A stretch of DNA of 64,000 nucleotides from Actinomycetota bacterium (GCA_030840805.1 JAVEDU010000096.1:32433-96432), one strand, 5' to 3'; counted from the first letter of the stretch, positions 37,176 through 46,464 are shown. Program-made: numbers and translations. The notes: generated by a model not told the origin, from the sequence alone.

Positions 37176-38390
37176 ATGGACCTCCAGGCGCCCGCACGAC
37201 AGCTCCCGCTCACCCGGACCTGTCCGTTCGACCCACCGGAGGAGTACCGGCAGCTCCAGGCCGAGGAACCGATCAGCCCACTCGCGTTCCCGGACGGCGT
37301 GACGGGATGGTTGGTCACCCGGTACGCCGACGTGCGCGCGCTGCTGGCCGACCCCCGGTTCAGCTCCCGTCGCCGGGCCGGGCTCAACCCCGTCCGGCGG
37401 GTGCCGCCCGAGCTGGAGGACTCGCTGGAGGCGCAGCCGGGCATGTTCATCGGGATGGACCCGCCCGACCACACGCGGTACCGGCGGCTGCTCACCGGCC
37501 AGTTCACCGTGCGGAGGATGAACGCCCTCACGCCACGGGTCGCGGAGATCGTCGCCGACCGCCTCGACGAGATGGCGGCGGCGGGGCCCCCGGTGGACCT
37601 GGTGCGCAGCTTCGCGCTGCCGGTCCCGTCGTTGGTGATCTGCGAGCTGCTCGGCGTGCCGTACGCCGACCGAGCCCGGTTCCAGCAATGGTCGGCGGCG
37701 ATGCTGTCCCTGGCCACGGGCTGGAAGGAGATGATGGCCGCCCGCGACGAGCTGCGGGCGTACATGCTCGGGCTGGTCCGGGGTAAGCGCGAGCTGCCCG
37801 CGGACGACCTGCTCAGCGGCCTCCTCTGTCGCCCGGACGACGATGCGCTGACCGACGAGGAACTGGTCAACATCGGCGTCCTGCTGCTGATCGCGGGCCA
37901 CGAGACGACCGCGAACATGCTCGCGCTCGGCACGCTCACGCTGCTCCGGCATCCCGGCCAGCTCGCCCTCCTGCACGCCGACCCGGCGCTGTTCGACGGC
38001 GCGGTCGAGGAACTGCTGCGGTACCTGTCGATCGTGCAGTTCGGCATACCCCGGATCGCCACCGAGGACGTGGAGCTCGGCGGGACGCCGATCCGGGCCG
38101 GCGACCGCCTGATCGCGTCCGTGATGGCGGCGGACCGCGACCCGGCGCAGTTCACGGCCGCCGACACCCTCGACGTGACGCGCGCGTACTCACCGCACCT
38201 CGGGTTCGGGCACGGCGTGCACCAGTGCCTCGGCCAGCAGCTCGCCCGCGTCGAGATGAGGACCGGGTTGCGCGCGCTGCTGGAGCGCTTCCCGACCCTG
38301 CGGCTCGCGGTACCGCTGGACCGGGTCCGGATGCGCGACGACATGTTCATCTACGGGGTGCACGAGCTGCCGGTCACCTGGGACAGCTGA
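37176..38390 (+). CDS. Cytochrome P450 (CYP105/107-like)
   Basis: A 404-residue soluble P450 monooxygenase. The I-helix oxygen-binding motif AGHETT is at about residues 239-244, the K-helix ExxR in EELLRY at about 281, and the heme-binding loop FGHGVHQCLGQQLAR has the proximal Cys at about residue 351. Class I bacterial P450s take electrons from a small ferredoxin, and one is encoded immediately downstream with a TGATG overlap. The ATG at 37176 is preferred because GGAAGGT ends 9 nt before it; the GTG at 37167 is too close. The substrate is unknown. The nearby condensation enzyme suggests a secondary metabolite or lipid. Confidence 0.94.
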   Translation: MDLQAPARQLPLTRTCPFDPPEEYRQLQAEEPISPLAFPDGVTGWLVTRYADVRALLADPRFSSRRRAGLNPVRRVPPELEDSLEAQPGMFIGMDPPDHTRYRRLLTGQFTVRRMNALTPRVAEIVADRLDEMAAAGPPVDLVRSFALPVPSLVICELLGVPYADRARFQQWSAAMLSLATGWKEMMAARDELRAYMLGLVRGKRELPADDLLSGLLCRPDDDALTDEELVNIGVLLLIAGHETTANMLALGTLTLLRHPGQLALLHADPALFDGAVEELLRYLSIVQFGIPRIATEDVELGGTPIRAGDRLIASVMAADRDPAQFTAADTLDVTRAYSPHLGFGHGVHQCLGQQLARVEMRTGLRALLERFPTLRLAVPLDRVRMRDDMFIYGVHELPVTWDS

Positions 38391-38584
38391 TGCGGGTGGT
38401 GGTGGACCACGACCGCTGCCAGGGCGCCGGGCTGTGCGCGCTGACGGCGCCGGAGGTGTTCGACCAGAGCGAGGACGACGGGACGGTGCTTGTGCTGGAC
38501 CCGGCCCCGGCGGCGGAGCTGCACGACGCGGTACGCCGCGCCGCCGGGCTGTGCCCCAACGCCGTCATCACGGTGGCGGACTAG
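38390..38584 (+). CDS. 3Fe-4S ferredoxin, P450 partner
   Basis: A 64-residue ferredoxin (MRVVVDHDRCQGAGLCALTA at the start, CPNAVITVAD at the end). Its cysteines are spaced Cx5C...CP, with Gly where a 4Fe-4S protein would have the second Cys, which marks the 3Fe-4S type used by actinobacterial P450s. The start overlaps the P450 stop by one base. No ferredoxin reductase is nearby, so a genome-wide reductase must serve it. Confidence 0.94.
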   Translation: MRVVVDHDRCQGAGLCALTAPEVFDQSEDDGTVLVLDPAPAAELHDAVRRAAGLCPNAVITVAD

Positions 38585-39053
38585 CGCGCGTTCGTCGACC
38601 CGCCCCGGCTGCGGGAACACATCGGCCGGACCGCCCACCACACCGGCGCCGAGCCGGAAATCGGCCACGCCGACGGTACCCACCAGGTTGCCGTTCGCGC
38701 TCACCCGGCCGGGGCACTGGTCACCCTCGGGTACTCCGTGTCGCGGGCCGTGGTGGGTGGGGTCCACGAGCTGACGGACAGACCCAGCATTCCCGCTTGC
38801 GACACCGACGCGGCAGTCGAGCAGCTCGGGAAGCTTGCGGCCGAGCGGGTGTCCGCATCACCAAGCCGGTCATCGTATGGCCGGAGGACCTCGTCGAATC
38901 CGCGCCGAGCATGTCGCCGTGACACACCGGCCTCAGGCTTCGGGCCGGGCGGCGACCTCGACGTCGGGCGAGCAGATCTTGGGCGGGTCCTGGCAAGACG
39001 ATCAGGCGATGACCTCCTCGCCCACTCCTGTTCGGCGGGGTGCAGGCCGACGA
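38585..39053. other. 469-bp region without a recognisable gene, possible relict
   Basis: No frame in either direction has a start, ribosome-binding site and actinobacterial third-position GC bias throughout. Short plus-strand stretches look like broken coding DNA, such as LREHIGRTAHHTGAEPEIGH near 38610, and a minus-strand stretch GFDEVLRPYDDRLGDA near 38870. Neither could be assigned to a family. The region separates the P450 unit from ychF. Confidence 0.45.
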
Positions 39054-40139
39054 TCAGACGTTGAAGCGGAACTCCACCACGTCGCCGTCCTGCATCACGT
39101 AGTCCTTGCCCTCGATGCGGACCTTGCCGCGGGACTTCGCCTCGGCCATCGAGCCGGCGTCCATGAGATCGTCGAACGACACGATCTCCGCCTTGATGAA
39201 GCCGCGCTGGAAGTCGCTGTGGATCACTCCGGCCGCCTCGGGCGCGGTGGCGCCGACGGGGATCGTCCACGCCCGGGCCTCCTTCGGCCCCGCGGTGAGG
39301 TACGTCTGCAGCCCGAGCGTCGCGAAGCCCAGCCGGATGAGCTGGTTCAGCCCGGGCTCGTCCTGCCCGATGGCCTCCAGCAGCTCCCGCGCCTCGTCGT
39401 CGGGCAGCTCGATGAGGTCCGACTCCACCTTCGCGTCGAGGAACACCGCCTCGGCGGGCGCGACGAGCGCCCGCAGGGAGTCGAGGAACTCGGTGTCCCC
39501 GAGCTCCTCCTCGTCCACGTTGAACACGTAGAGGAACGGCTTCGTCGTGAGGAGCGTGAACTCCCGCAGCAGGTCGAGGTCGATGCCCTTCGCCGCGCCG
39601 CCCGCGTACAGCGTCGTCCCGCTGTCGAGCACGTCCACCGCCGCCTTCGCGGCCTCGAGCACCGGCGCCCGGTCCTTCTTGAGCCGGACCTCCTTCTCCA
39701 GCCGCGGAACCGCCTTCTCCAGCGTCTGCATGTCCGCGAGGATCAGCTCGGTGTTGATGGTCTCCATGTCCTCGGCCGGGTCCACCTTGCCGTCGACGTG
39801 GACCACGTTCGGGTCGGAGAACGCCCGGATGACCTGGCAGATCGCGCTGGCCTCGCGGATGTTCGCGAGGAAGGCGTTGCCGCGGCCCTGCCCGGTGCTC
39901 GCGCCCTTGACCAGTCCGGCGATGTCCACGAACGACACCGCGGCCGGGATCAGCTTCTGCGAACCGTGGATCTTCGCCAGCTCCGCCAGTCGGGCGTCGG
40001 GCACACCGACGACGCCGACGTTCGGCTCGATCGTGGCGAACGGATAGTTCGCGGCGAGGACGTCGTTCTTGGTCAGGGCGTTGAACAGCGTGGACTTGCC
40101 GACGTTGGGCAGGCCGACGATGCCGAGGGTGAGGCTCAC
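39054..40139 (-). CDS. ychF: Redox-regulated ATPase YchF (OLA1 family)
   Basis: A 361-residue Obg-related P-loop ATPase. It has GLPNVGKSTLFNALT (about 8-22), VGVVGVPDARL and DIAGLVKGAS for the G domain, then a coiled-coil arm. The C-terminal TGS domain ends VMQDGDVVEFRFNV. YchF binds ATP rather than GTP and interacts with ribosomes and the oxidative-stress response. The GTG start at 40139 follows a TAGACT hexamer by 8 nt and a GGGAG placed too close to serve as a Shine-Dalgarno. Confidence 0.96.
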   Translation of the reverse strand: MSLTLGIVGLPNVGKSTLFNALTKNDVLAANYPFATIEPNVGVVGVPDARLAELAKIHGSQKLIPAAVSFVDIAGLVKGASTGQGRGNAFLANIREASAICQVIRAFSDPNVVHVDGKVDPAEDMETINTELILADMQTLEKAVPRLEKEVRLKKDRAPVLEAAKAAVDVLDSGTTLYAGGAAKGIDLDLLREFTLLTTKPFLYVFNVDEEELGDTEFLDSLRALVAPAEAVFLDAKVESDLIELPDDEARELLEAIGQDEPGLNQLIRLGFATLGLQTYLTAGPKEARAWTIPVGATAPEAAGVIHSDFQRGFIKAEIVSFDDLMDAGSMAEAKSRGKVRIEGKDYVMQDGDVVEFRFNV

Positions 40140-40288
40140 GACTCCCGAGTCTACGGGCCGGGCCGGGACCCCTCGCGCGGCAGCCGGGGACCACGCCGGG
40201 ACGACGCCGCGACGACGCCGGGGGCAGCCCCACGTCGACGTCCGATTCCCGCCAGCTTCCGCTCACGCGGCATGTCAGGATCTGTCTT

Positions 40289-41746
40289 GTGAGCCCCCTC
40301 CCCGACCCCGAGCACTGCTATCGCGCGGTGCGCAGCCGCGACGCGCGGTTCGACGGCTGGTTCGTCACGGGGGTCACCTCGACCGGCATCTACTGCCGGC
40401 CCTCCTGCCCCGCGGTCACCCCGAAGCGGTCGAACGTCCGGTTCTACCCGACCGCGGCCGCCGCCCAGCTCGCCGGCTTCCGCGCGTGCCTGCGCTGCCG
40501 CCCGGACGCCGCCCCGGGCTCCCCGGAGTGGAACGGCCGCACCGACCTGGTGGGAAGGGCGATGCGCCTGATCGGCGACGGCGTGGTCGAGCGCGAGGGC
40601 GTCGCCGGGCTGTCCGGTCGGCTCGGCTACTCCGAGCGCCACGTGCACCGCCAGCTCGCGGCCGAGCTCGGCGCCGGGCCGCTGTCCCTGGCCCGGGCGC
40701 GCCGGGCCCAGACCGCCCGCGTGCTGATCGAGACGACGGCGTTGTCGTTCGCGGACGTGGCGTTCGCGGCCGGGTTCGCGAGCGTGCGGCAGTTCAACGA
40801 CACGGTCCGCGAGGTCTACGCCACCACGCCGAGCCGGCTCCGGTCGAGGCACGGCGGGCGCGGCGAACCGGCGCCGGGCACCGTGACGCTCCGGCTGCCG
40901 TACCGGGAACCGTTCGACGCCGCGGGGCTGATGGCCTTCCTGGCCGCCCGCGCGGTCAGCGGAGTCGAGGAGTCGGACGGCACGGCGTACCGCCGCACGC
41001 TCCGGCTCGCCCACGGCACCGGGACGGTCACGCTGCGCCCGGCGGACGGTCACGTGGCCTGCACCCTGCGGCTCGCCGACCTGCGTGATCTCGGTACGGC
41101 GGTGGCCCGGTGCCGGCGGCTGCTCGACCTCGACGCCGACCCGCTCGCGGTGGACGCGGCGCTCTCCGCCGACGAGGTACTCCGCGCACTGGTCGAGAAC
41201 ACCCCGGGGGTACGACTCCCGGGCGCCGTCGACGGCTTCGAGATCGCGGTACGCGGAGTCGTCGGCCAGCAGGTGTCGGTGGCCGCGGCGCGGACGGTGG
41301 TCGGCCGGATCGTGGCCGCCACCGGCATCCCACTGTCCGATGTGGATGGTGGGCTCACGCACTGCTTTCCGGAACCGGCAGCCCTGGCGGACGCGGACGA
41401 CGCGGCGCTGCCGATGCCGGCCACCCGGCGGGGCACGATCCGCGCACTTGCGGCCGCCGTCGCGGACGGCACGGTGCGGCTGGATCCCGGCGTGACCCGC
41501 GATGAACTGACCGGATCGCTCTGTGCGCTCCCCGGCATCGGCCCCTGGACGGCCTCGTACGTCGCGATGCGAGCGCTGTCCGATCCCGACGTCTTCCTGC
41601 CGACGGATCTCGGTATCCGCACCGCCGCGGCGCGGCTTGGCCTCTCGTCCACCCTGGACGACCGCTCGTCGCACTGGCGCCCCTGGCGGGCCTACGCGAC
41701 CGTCCACCTCTGGCAAACTCTGACCGCCGTTCCGGAACGGAGCTGA
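40289..41746 (+). CDS. alkA: Ada-AlkA fusion: methylphosphotriester sensor and 3-methyladenine glycosylase II
   Basis: A 485-residue three-part protein. Residues 1-80 are an Ada-type zinc domain whose first Cys (GIYCRPSC) accepts methyl groups from phosphotriesters, with ACLRC completing the site. Residues 90-190 are an AraC-type helix-turn-helix (SFADVAFAAGFASVRQFN). Residues 200-485 are an AlkA glycosylase with HhH-GPD motif LPGIGPWTASYVAMRAL and catalytic Asp in FLPTDLG. It both senses and repairs alkylation damage, as in Rv1317c-like proteins. The neighbouring ogt starts 1 bp after its stop. Confidence 0.94.
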   Translation: MSPLPDPEHCYRAVRSRDARFDGWFVTGVTSTGIYCRPSCPAVTPKRSNVRFYPTAAAAQLAGFRACLRCRPDAAPGSPEWNGRTDLVGRAMRLIGDGVVEREGVAGLSGRLGYSERHVHRQLAAELGAGPLSLARARRAQTARVLIETTALSFADVAFAAGFASVRQFNDTVREVYATTPSRLRSRHGGRGEPAPGTVTLRLPYREPFDAAGLMAFLAARAVSGVEESDGTAYRRTLRLAHGTGTVTLRPADGHVACTLRLADLRDLGTAVARCRRLLDLDADPLAVDAALSADEVLRALVENTPGVRLPGAVDGFEIAVRGVVGQQVSVAAARTVVGRIVAATGIPLSDVDGGLTHCFPEPAALADADDAALPMPATRRGTIRALAAAVADGTVRLDPGVTRDELTGSLCALPGIGPWTASYVAMRALSDPDVFLPTDLGIRTAAARLGLSSTLDDRSSHWRPWRAYATVHLWQTLTAVPERS

Positions 41747-41747
41747 T

Positions 41748-42278
41748 ATGCACGCCGAGACCACGACCATCACCACGCCGGTGGGGCCGTTCACGGTCGT
41801 CGTCGATGCCGACGGGGCCGTGCTGGCCAGCGGGTGGACCACCACCGCCTGTGACCTCATCCCGCTCGTGCACCCGTCGCTGCGGCCGACGGGCGCGCGC
41901 CGCCGGGACGACCTGGGCGCGATCGGCAAAGCCGTCGCCGCCTATCACGACGGCGACGTGGAGGCCGTCGCCGATGTGCCGGTACGGCAGGTGTCGAGCC
42001 CCTTCATCGCGCATGCGTGGGAAGTGCTGCGCGCCGTGCCGGCGGGGCGGCCGATCACGTACACGGAGTTCGCACTGCTGGCGAGCAGGCCGGCCGCGGT
42101 CCGTGCCGCGGCGAGCGCGTGTGCCCGCAACGCGGCGGCCCTGTTCGTGCCGTGCCACCGGGTGCTGCGCACGGGCGGCGCGCTCGGCGGCTTCCGGTGG
42201 GGCACGGACGTCAAACGCTGGCTGCTCGACCACGAGACCGCCACGAGCGGCCACGTCGGCGGCGTGCCGCCGGTGTGA
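41748..42278 (+). CDS. ogt: Methylated-DNA-protein cysteine methyltransferase
   Basis: A 176-residue suicide enzyme that transfers the methyl group of O6-methylguanine to the Cys of FVPCHRVL (about residue 135). The Arg/Asn finger region ARNAAALF and the RPITYTEFA helix are present. It begins 1 bp after the alkA stop, so the two form an adaptive-response operon, presumably activated by the methylated Ada domain of AlkA. It converges on sbcC with a 3-bp gap. Confidence 0.95.
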   Translation: MHAETTTITTPVGPFTVVVDADGAVLASGWTTTACDLIPLVHPSLRPTGARRRDDLGAIGKAVAAYHDGDVEAVADVPVRQVSSPFIAHAWEVLRAVPAGRPITYTEFALLASRPAAVRAAASACARNAAALFVPCHRVLRTGGALGGFRWGTDVKRWLLDHETATSGHVGGVPPV

Positions 42279-42281
42279 GGG

Positions 42282-45200
42282 TCAGGCGCTCTGCTCGTAC
42301 GTCGGGTCGAGCGCCGCGGCGCGATCCTCGGCAGCCGGACCGATCGCCCGCACCTCGATGCTGGACCCGGACCGCCCCTTACGGACGTGCAGCCGGCTGG
42401 GGATCCGCTGCCGCAGCTCGTCCACATGGCTCACCACGCCGACGACCCGACCGCCGGCGCGCAGCTCGTCCAGCGTGTCCATCACGAGGTCCAGCGTCGC
42501 GGCGTCCAGACTGCCGAACCCCTCGTCGATGAACAGCGTGTCCAGCATCGCGCCGCCGGACTCCGCGGCCACCACGTCCGCGAGCCCCAGCGCCAGCGCC
42601 AGCGAGGCGAGAAAGGACTCCCCGCCCGACAGGGTCTTCGCCGCCCGCACCGAACCGGAGTAGTCGTCGGCCACGTCCAGTCCCAGACCGCCGCGGGTGT
42701 TGCGCGGTCCGGCGGCGTCGGTGTGCACGAACGAGTACCGCCCGCCCGACATCCGCAGCAGCCGCCGGGTGGCCGCCACCGCGACCTCCTCCAGCCGCGC
42801 CGCGAGGACATAGGCGCGCAGCGACATGCGCCGGGTGTTCTGGCCGAGCCCGTTCACCACGTCGGTGAGAGCGGTCAGCTCCTCGTGCGTGCGGCGTACC
42901 GGCTCCAGCCCGTCCCAGCCGGCCTCCAGCTCCACGACCAGCTGCGCGGTCTCCTCGACCCGCCGCTTGCGATCGGTGAACGCGCCCTCGGCGAGCCGCA
43001 GCGCCGCCCGCGTCGCCTCCACCGCGGCGGCGGGCGTGGCGGTGTCGACCTCCTCGGCACCGTCGGTGTCCGCGAGCTCGGGGTCCGTCACCGCGGCGCG
43101 GGCGGCGGCCTCGGCGTCGTCGGCCCGGCGCAGCGCCTCGGACAGCGCGGTGAGCGCCGCCGGTTCCAGCGCCGCGGCGAGCGCCTCCGCGGCGCTGGCG
43201 AACCCGGCCTGCCACGCGGCGGTCTCCGCCTCGCCCTCCCGCTCGGCCGCGTCCGCGGCGGTATGGCGCTCGGCGGCGGCGGCCGTCAGGACGGCGTCCG
43301 CCGTGGCGACCATCCGCTCGATCCGCTCGCGACGGGCCACGACGTCGGTATCCTCGCCGCGGGCCTCGTCCAATCGCTGCCGCCGGGCGGCGACGGCCTC
43401 GGTGAGCGCACGCGCGCGCTCCTCCAGCTCGGCACCGCGGGTGCCGGCGACGCGGCTCCGCTCCTCCAGTGCCACCGCCTCGGCGCGTACCGCGTCCACG
43501 GCCGCCGCGCGGCGGGTCCGGTCGGCCACCAGCGCACCCGCGGCGGCAAGCCGGTCGGACAGCTCGGCCACAACGTCGGCGAGCTCGGCGAGCGTCCGGT
43601 CCCCGGACAGCGCCCGCAGCCGGGCCACCTCGCGCTCGGCGACGACGACGGCCTCGGCCGCCTCCGCGTACCCGGCCTCGGCGAGCTGGGCCTCGGCATG
43701 GGCAGCCTTCTCGGCGGCAGCGTCGACCGCGGAGGCCGCGGGGCGGGCCGGGGCAGGGTGCTCCTGTGCGCCACAGACGGCACAGGGCTCGCCGTCGACG
43801 AGACCGGCGGCCAGCTCCGCGGCCATCCCGGCGAGCCGGGCCTCCCGGACCGCCAGCCACGTCTCCTTGGCGGCCAGATGCTCCGCCCGCGCCGTGGTCG
43901 CGGCCGCGACGAGACGCTCCGCCTCGGCCGAGGCGTCCGCCAGTGCCAGCGCGGCCTGGTGCGCGGTCAGGGCCGCCTCGTGCCGCGCCGCGATCCCCTC
44001 GATCGCGGCGGCGGCCGCGACGGCCTCGGCGAGCGCCTCCTCGGCGGCGGCGACCCGGCCGGGCAGGTCGTCGCGCTCGACCCGGATCGCGTCCAGCTCG
44101 GTGGCGAGCGTGCCGAGCGAGGCCCGCACGCCGGCGAGGGTCCGCTCGTCGGAGGCCAGGCGGTCCACCTCGCCGAGCAGCTCGGTCAGCCGGCCGCAGT
44201 CACCGCGCCAGCCGTCGAGGGCGGTACGCAGACCGGGCTCGTCCAGCGGGCCGGCGAGCGCGCGCAGGGCCGACCACGCCGCGGCCAACTCGGCGGCGCG
44301 CCGGGTGGCCGCCGCGCGGGTGGACTCGGCCACCTGGACCGCGGCCCGCACCGGAGCGGCACGGCGGGCCGCCTCGCAGGACTCCCGGCGGGCCTCGTTC
44401 TCCGGGCGCTCCGCCACGACGGCCGCGAGGGCCGCGTCCGCGCGCGCACGCCGGGTCACCAGCGCGCGCCGCTTCTCCGCCGCGGTGAACTCGGCGGCGG
44501 CCGTCTCGGCGGCGCGGGCCGCGGCGGCGACGTCTTCCCCGGCGGCATCGCGGGCGGTACGCAGGTCCGCGACCACGGCCTCCGCCCAGGCCCGGTCCGC
44601 GTCACCCTCGGCGGGCTGGTCGACCCCCGCGGCCTGCGCGGTCCGCGCCACCAGTTGCCCCAGCTTGGTACTGCGGTCCCCCAGCTCGCGGCCGCTCGCG
44701 GTGCGCCGGTCCGCGAACCACCGCTCCACATCGGCGAACCGCCGCGTGTCGAACAGCCGCTCCAGGAGCTTCTGCCGCTCGTCGGTCTCGGCGCGCAGGA
44801 ACCGGGCGAACTCCCCCTGCGGCAGCAGCACCACCTGGAAGAACTGGTCCGCGGTCATCCCGAGCAGCCGCTCCACCGTCCGGGCCACCTCGTCGATCCG
44901 GATCAGCCCCTCCGATCCCGGCTCGTCCAGCCAGGTCAGCGACGCCGTGGCCGGCTGCGTGGTGAAGCCCTCGCCGCGCCGTTTCGGGCGGCTGTACTCC
45001 GGGCTGCGGACGAGCCGGATCCGCCGGCCCTGGACGGTGAGCTCGAGCTGCACCTCCGGATGGGCCGACGGGTCCGCGTGGTCGCTGCGCAGCCGGCGGG
45101 CCTGGTTGCGCGCCCCCGGCACCACCCCGAACAGCGCGAACGCCACCGCGTCGAGCACCGTCGTCTTCCCGGCCCCGGTCTCCCCGTGCAGCAGGAACAG

Positions 45201-45287
45201 CCCGTCGGCGCCGAGGGCCTCGAAGTCGACGGTCTGGGTGTCCCGGTACGGGCCGAACGCGGTCACCGTGAGCCGGTGGAGCCTCAT
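42282..45287 (-). CDS. sbcC: Exonuclease SbcC, SMC-like ATPase subunit
   Basis: A 1001-residue Rad50-like protein. The N-terminal Walker A is HGETGAGKTTVLDAV (about 34-48). Long Ala/Glu/Arg-rich coiled coils flank the zinc hook CAVC (about 502-505). The C-terminal ABC signature LSGGESFLASLALALGL and Walker B DTLFIDEGFGSLD are intact. With SbcD it opens hairpins and trims double-strand ends. The ATG at 45287 overlaps the sbcD stop (ATGA), so both come from the promoter in front of sbcD. Confidence 0.95.
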   Translation of the reverse strand: MRLHRLTVTAFGPYRDTQTVDFEALGADGLFLLHGETGAGKTTVLDAVAFALFGVVPGARNQARRLRSDHADPSAHPEVQLELTVQGRRIRLVRSPEYSRPKRRGEGFTTQPATASLTWLDEPGSEGLIRIDEVARTVERLLGMTADQFFQVVLLPQGEFARFLRAETDERQKLLERLFDTRRFADVERWFADRRTASGRELGDRSTKLGQLVARTAQAAGVDQPAEGDADRAWAEAVVADLRTARDAAGEDVAAAARAAETAAAEFTAAEKRRALVTRRARADAALAAVVAERPENEARRESCEAARRAAPVRAAVQVAESTRAAATRRAAELAAAWSALRALAGPLDEPGLRTALDGWRGDCGRLTELLGEVDRLASDERTLAGVRASLGTLATELDAIRVERDDLPGRVAAAEEALAEAVAAAAAIEGIAARHEAALTAHQAALALADASAEAERLVAAATTARAEHLAAKETWLAVREARLAGMAAELAAGLVDGEPCAVCGAQEHPAPARPAASAVDAAAEKAAHAEAQLAEAGYAEAAEAVVVAEREVARLRALSGDRTLAELADVVAELSDRLAAAGALVADRTRRAAAVDAVRAEAVALEERSRVAGTRGAELEERARALTEAVAARRQRLDEARGEDTDVVARRERIERMVATADAVLTAAAAERHTAADAAEREGEAETAAWQAGFASAAEALAAALEPAALTALSEALRRADDAEAAARAAVTDPELADTDGAEEVDTATPAAAVEATRAALRLAEGAFTDRKRRVEETAQLVVELEAGWDGLEPVRRTHEELTALTDVVNGLGQNTRRMSLRAYVLAARLEEVAVAATRRLLRMSGGRYSFVHTDAAGPRNTRGGLGLDVADDYSGSVRAAKTLSGGESFLASLALALGLADVVAAESGGAMLDTLFIDEGFGSLDAATLDLVMDTLDELRAGGRVVGVVSHVDELRQRIPSRLHVRKGRSGSSIEVRAIGPAAEDRAAALDPTYEQSA

Positions 45288-46435
45288 CGCGCGGCCTCGG
45301 CGGTACCGACCGCGGCAAACGCCTGCTCCAGCAGGTCCCGCTCGCCGGGCGTGGGCGCCGAACCCCGGACATCCGCGACGAACGACGCCGCCACGTCCTG
45401 ATCCGCGCGGCCGCGCACGCGCTCGGCGTACGACGTCTCCACCCGCTCCACCCCGGCCGGTCGCCACTCCAGGTGGACGGCGTGCGCGAACCGCTCCTGC
45501 AACTTCCGCATCGGGTCGATCGGCCGCACCGCGTCGGTGAGCACGATCGACAGGTAGTGGTCGGCCACGGCGTCGTGGGCGGGGTCCGCGAGCACCTCCG
45601 CCAGCTCGCCGGCGACGACCGACAGCGGGCGCGGCACCGGCAGCTCCACCCGGGTGACGTCCCGCAGGCCGGACGCGTCGAGATCCACGAGCCACACCGA
45701 CTTGCGGTGCGTCCGCTCACCGAAGGAGTACGCCACCGGGCTGCCGGAGTACCGCAGGTGCCCGGCGACGACCTGCGGGCCGTGCAGGTGCCCGAGCGCC
45801 GCGTAGTCGACGCCGTCGAACACCATCGCGGACACGGTCTCGACGCCGCCGACGGAGATGTTCCGCTCCGACTCGGAGGCCTTGCCGCCGACCACGAACG
45901 CGTGCGCCACCACGACCGACCGCGTGCCCGCCGGGCGGCCCGCGAGATCCACGCGGACCCGGCGCATCGCCTCGCCGAGCACCCCGGCGTGCCCACGCGC
46001 GTCCGGGACACCGAGGGCGTGCCGCGCGGTCTCCGGCTCCAGGTACGGCAGCCCGTAGAACGCCACCGGCCCGTGCTCGTCGGCCAGCACGACCGCCTCG
46101 CCCACGTCCGCCGTCCGCGCCCGCAGGTGCAGCCCACCGGCGGCCGCGAACGCCGCGTGCACTCCCAGCCGGGGCGCCGAGTCGTGGTTCCCCGGCGTCA
46201 CGACGAGGGTCGCGCCGGCCTCCCGGATCCGGGTGAACGCCCGGCCGCAGACCTCGACGGCCTCCGCGCCCGGTACCGCCCGGTCGTAGAGGTCACCGGC
46301 CACCACCACCACGTCGACCGCGTGCTCCGCGCAGAGGTCCGCGATCGCACCGAGCACGGCCTCCTGGTCGGCGAGCAGGTCGCGACCGTGGAAGGTCCGC
46401 CCCACGTGCCAGTCGGAGGTGTGCAGGATTCGCAT
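45284..46435 (-). CDS. sbcD: Exonuclease SbcD, Mre11-like nuclease subunit
   Basis: A 383-residue metallophosphoesterase nuclease. Metal motifs are HTSDWHVGRTFHG (5-17), VVAGDLYDRAVPGAE (about 46-60), TPGNHDSAPRLG and ALGHLHGPQ. It is the nuclease half of SbcCD, which cleaves palindrome-derived hairpins and DNA ends. The start ATG at 46435 has no Shine-Dalgarno; a TACCGT hexamer is 6 nt upstream and a TTGTCGGTC block 8 nt before that. This is the layout of a DNA-damage-inducible leaderless promoter. Confidence 0.95.
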   Translation of the reverse strand: MRILHTSDWHVGRTFHGRDLLADQEAVLGAIADLCAEHAVDVVVVAGDLYDRAVPGAEAVEVCGRAFTRIREAGATLVVTPGNHDSAPRLGVHAAFAAAGGLHLRARTADVGEAVVLADEHGPVAFYGLPYLEPETARHALGVPDARGHAGVLGEAMRRVRVDLAGRPAGTRSVVVAHAFVVGGKASESERNISVGGVETVSAMVFDGVDYAALGHLHGPQVVAGHLRYSGSPVAYSFGERTHRKSVWLVDLDASGLRDVTRVELPVPRPLSVVAGELAEVLADPAHDAVADHYLSIVLTDAVRPIDPMRKLQERFAHAVHLEWRPAGVERVETSYAERVRGRADQDVAASFVADVRGSAPTPGERDLLEQAFAAVGTAEAAR

Positions 46436-46464
46436 ACCGGCACGGTAGGGGGACCGACCGACAA
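46436..46464 (-). promoter_or_regulatory. RecA-independent (PafBC-type) damage promoter of sbcDC
   Basis: On the minus strand, TTGTCGGTC (46464-46456), exactly 8 nt, TACCGT (46447-46442) and 6 nt lead to the sbcD ATG. The published mycobacterial consensus is TTGTCRGTG-N8-TANNNT; only the ninth base differs. Confidence 0.68.

Noticed and set aside
38870..38990. Transposase remnant on the minus strand near 38900
   Set aside because: The stretch GFDEVLRPYDDRLGDA is suggestive of coding DNA but has no DDE motif or terminal inverted repeats, so no mobile element is claimed.
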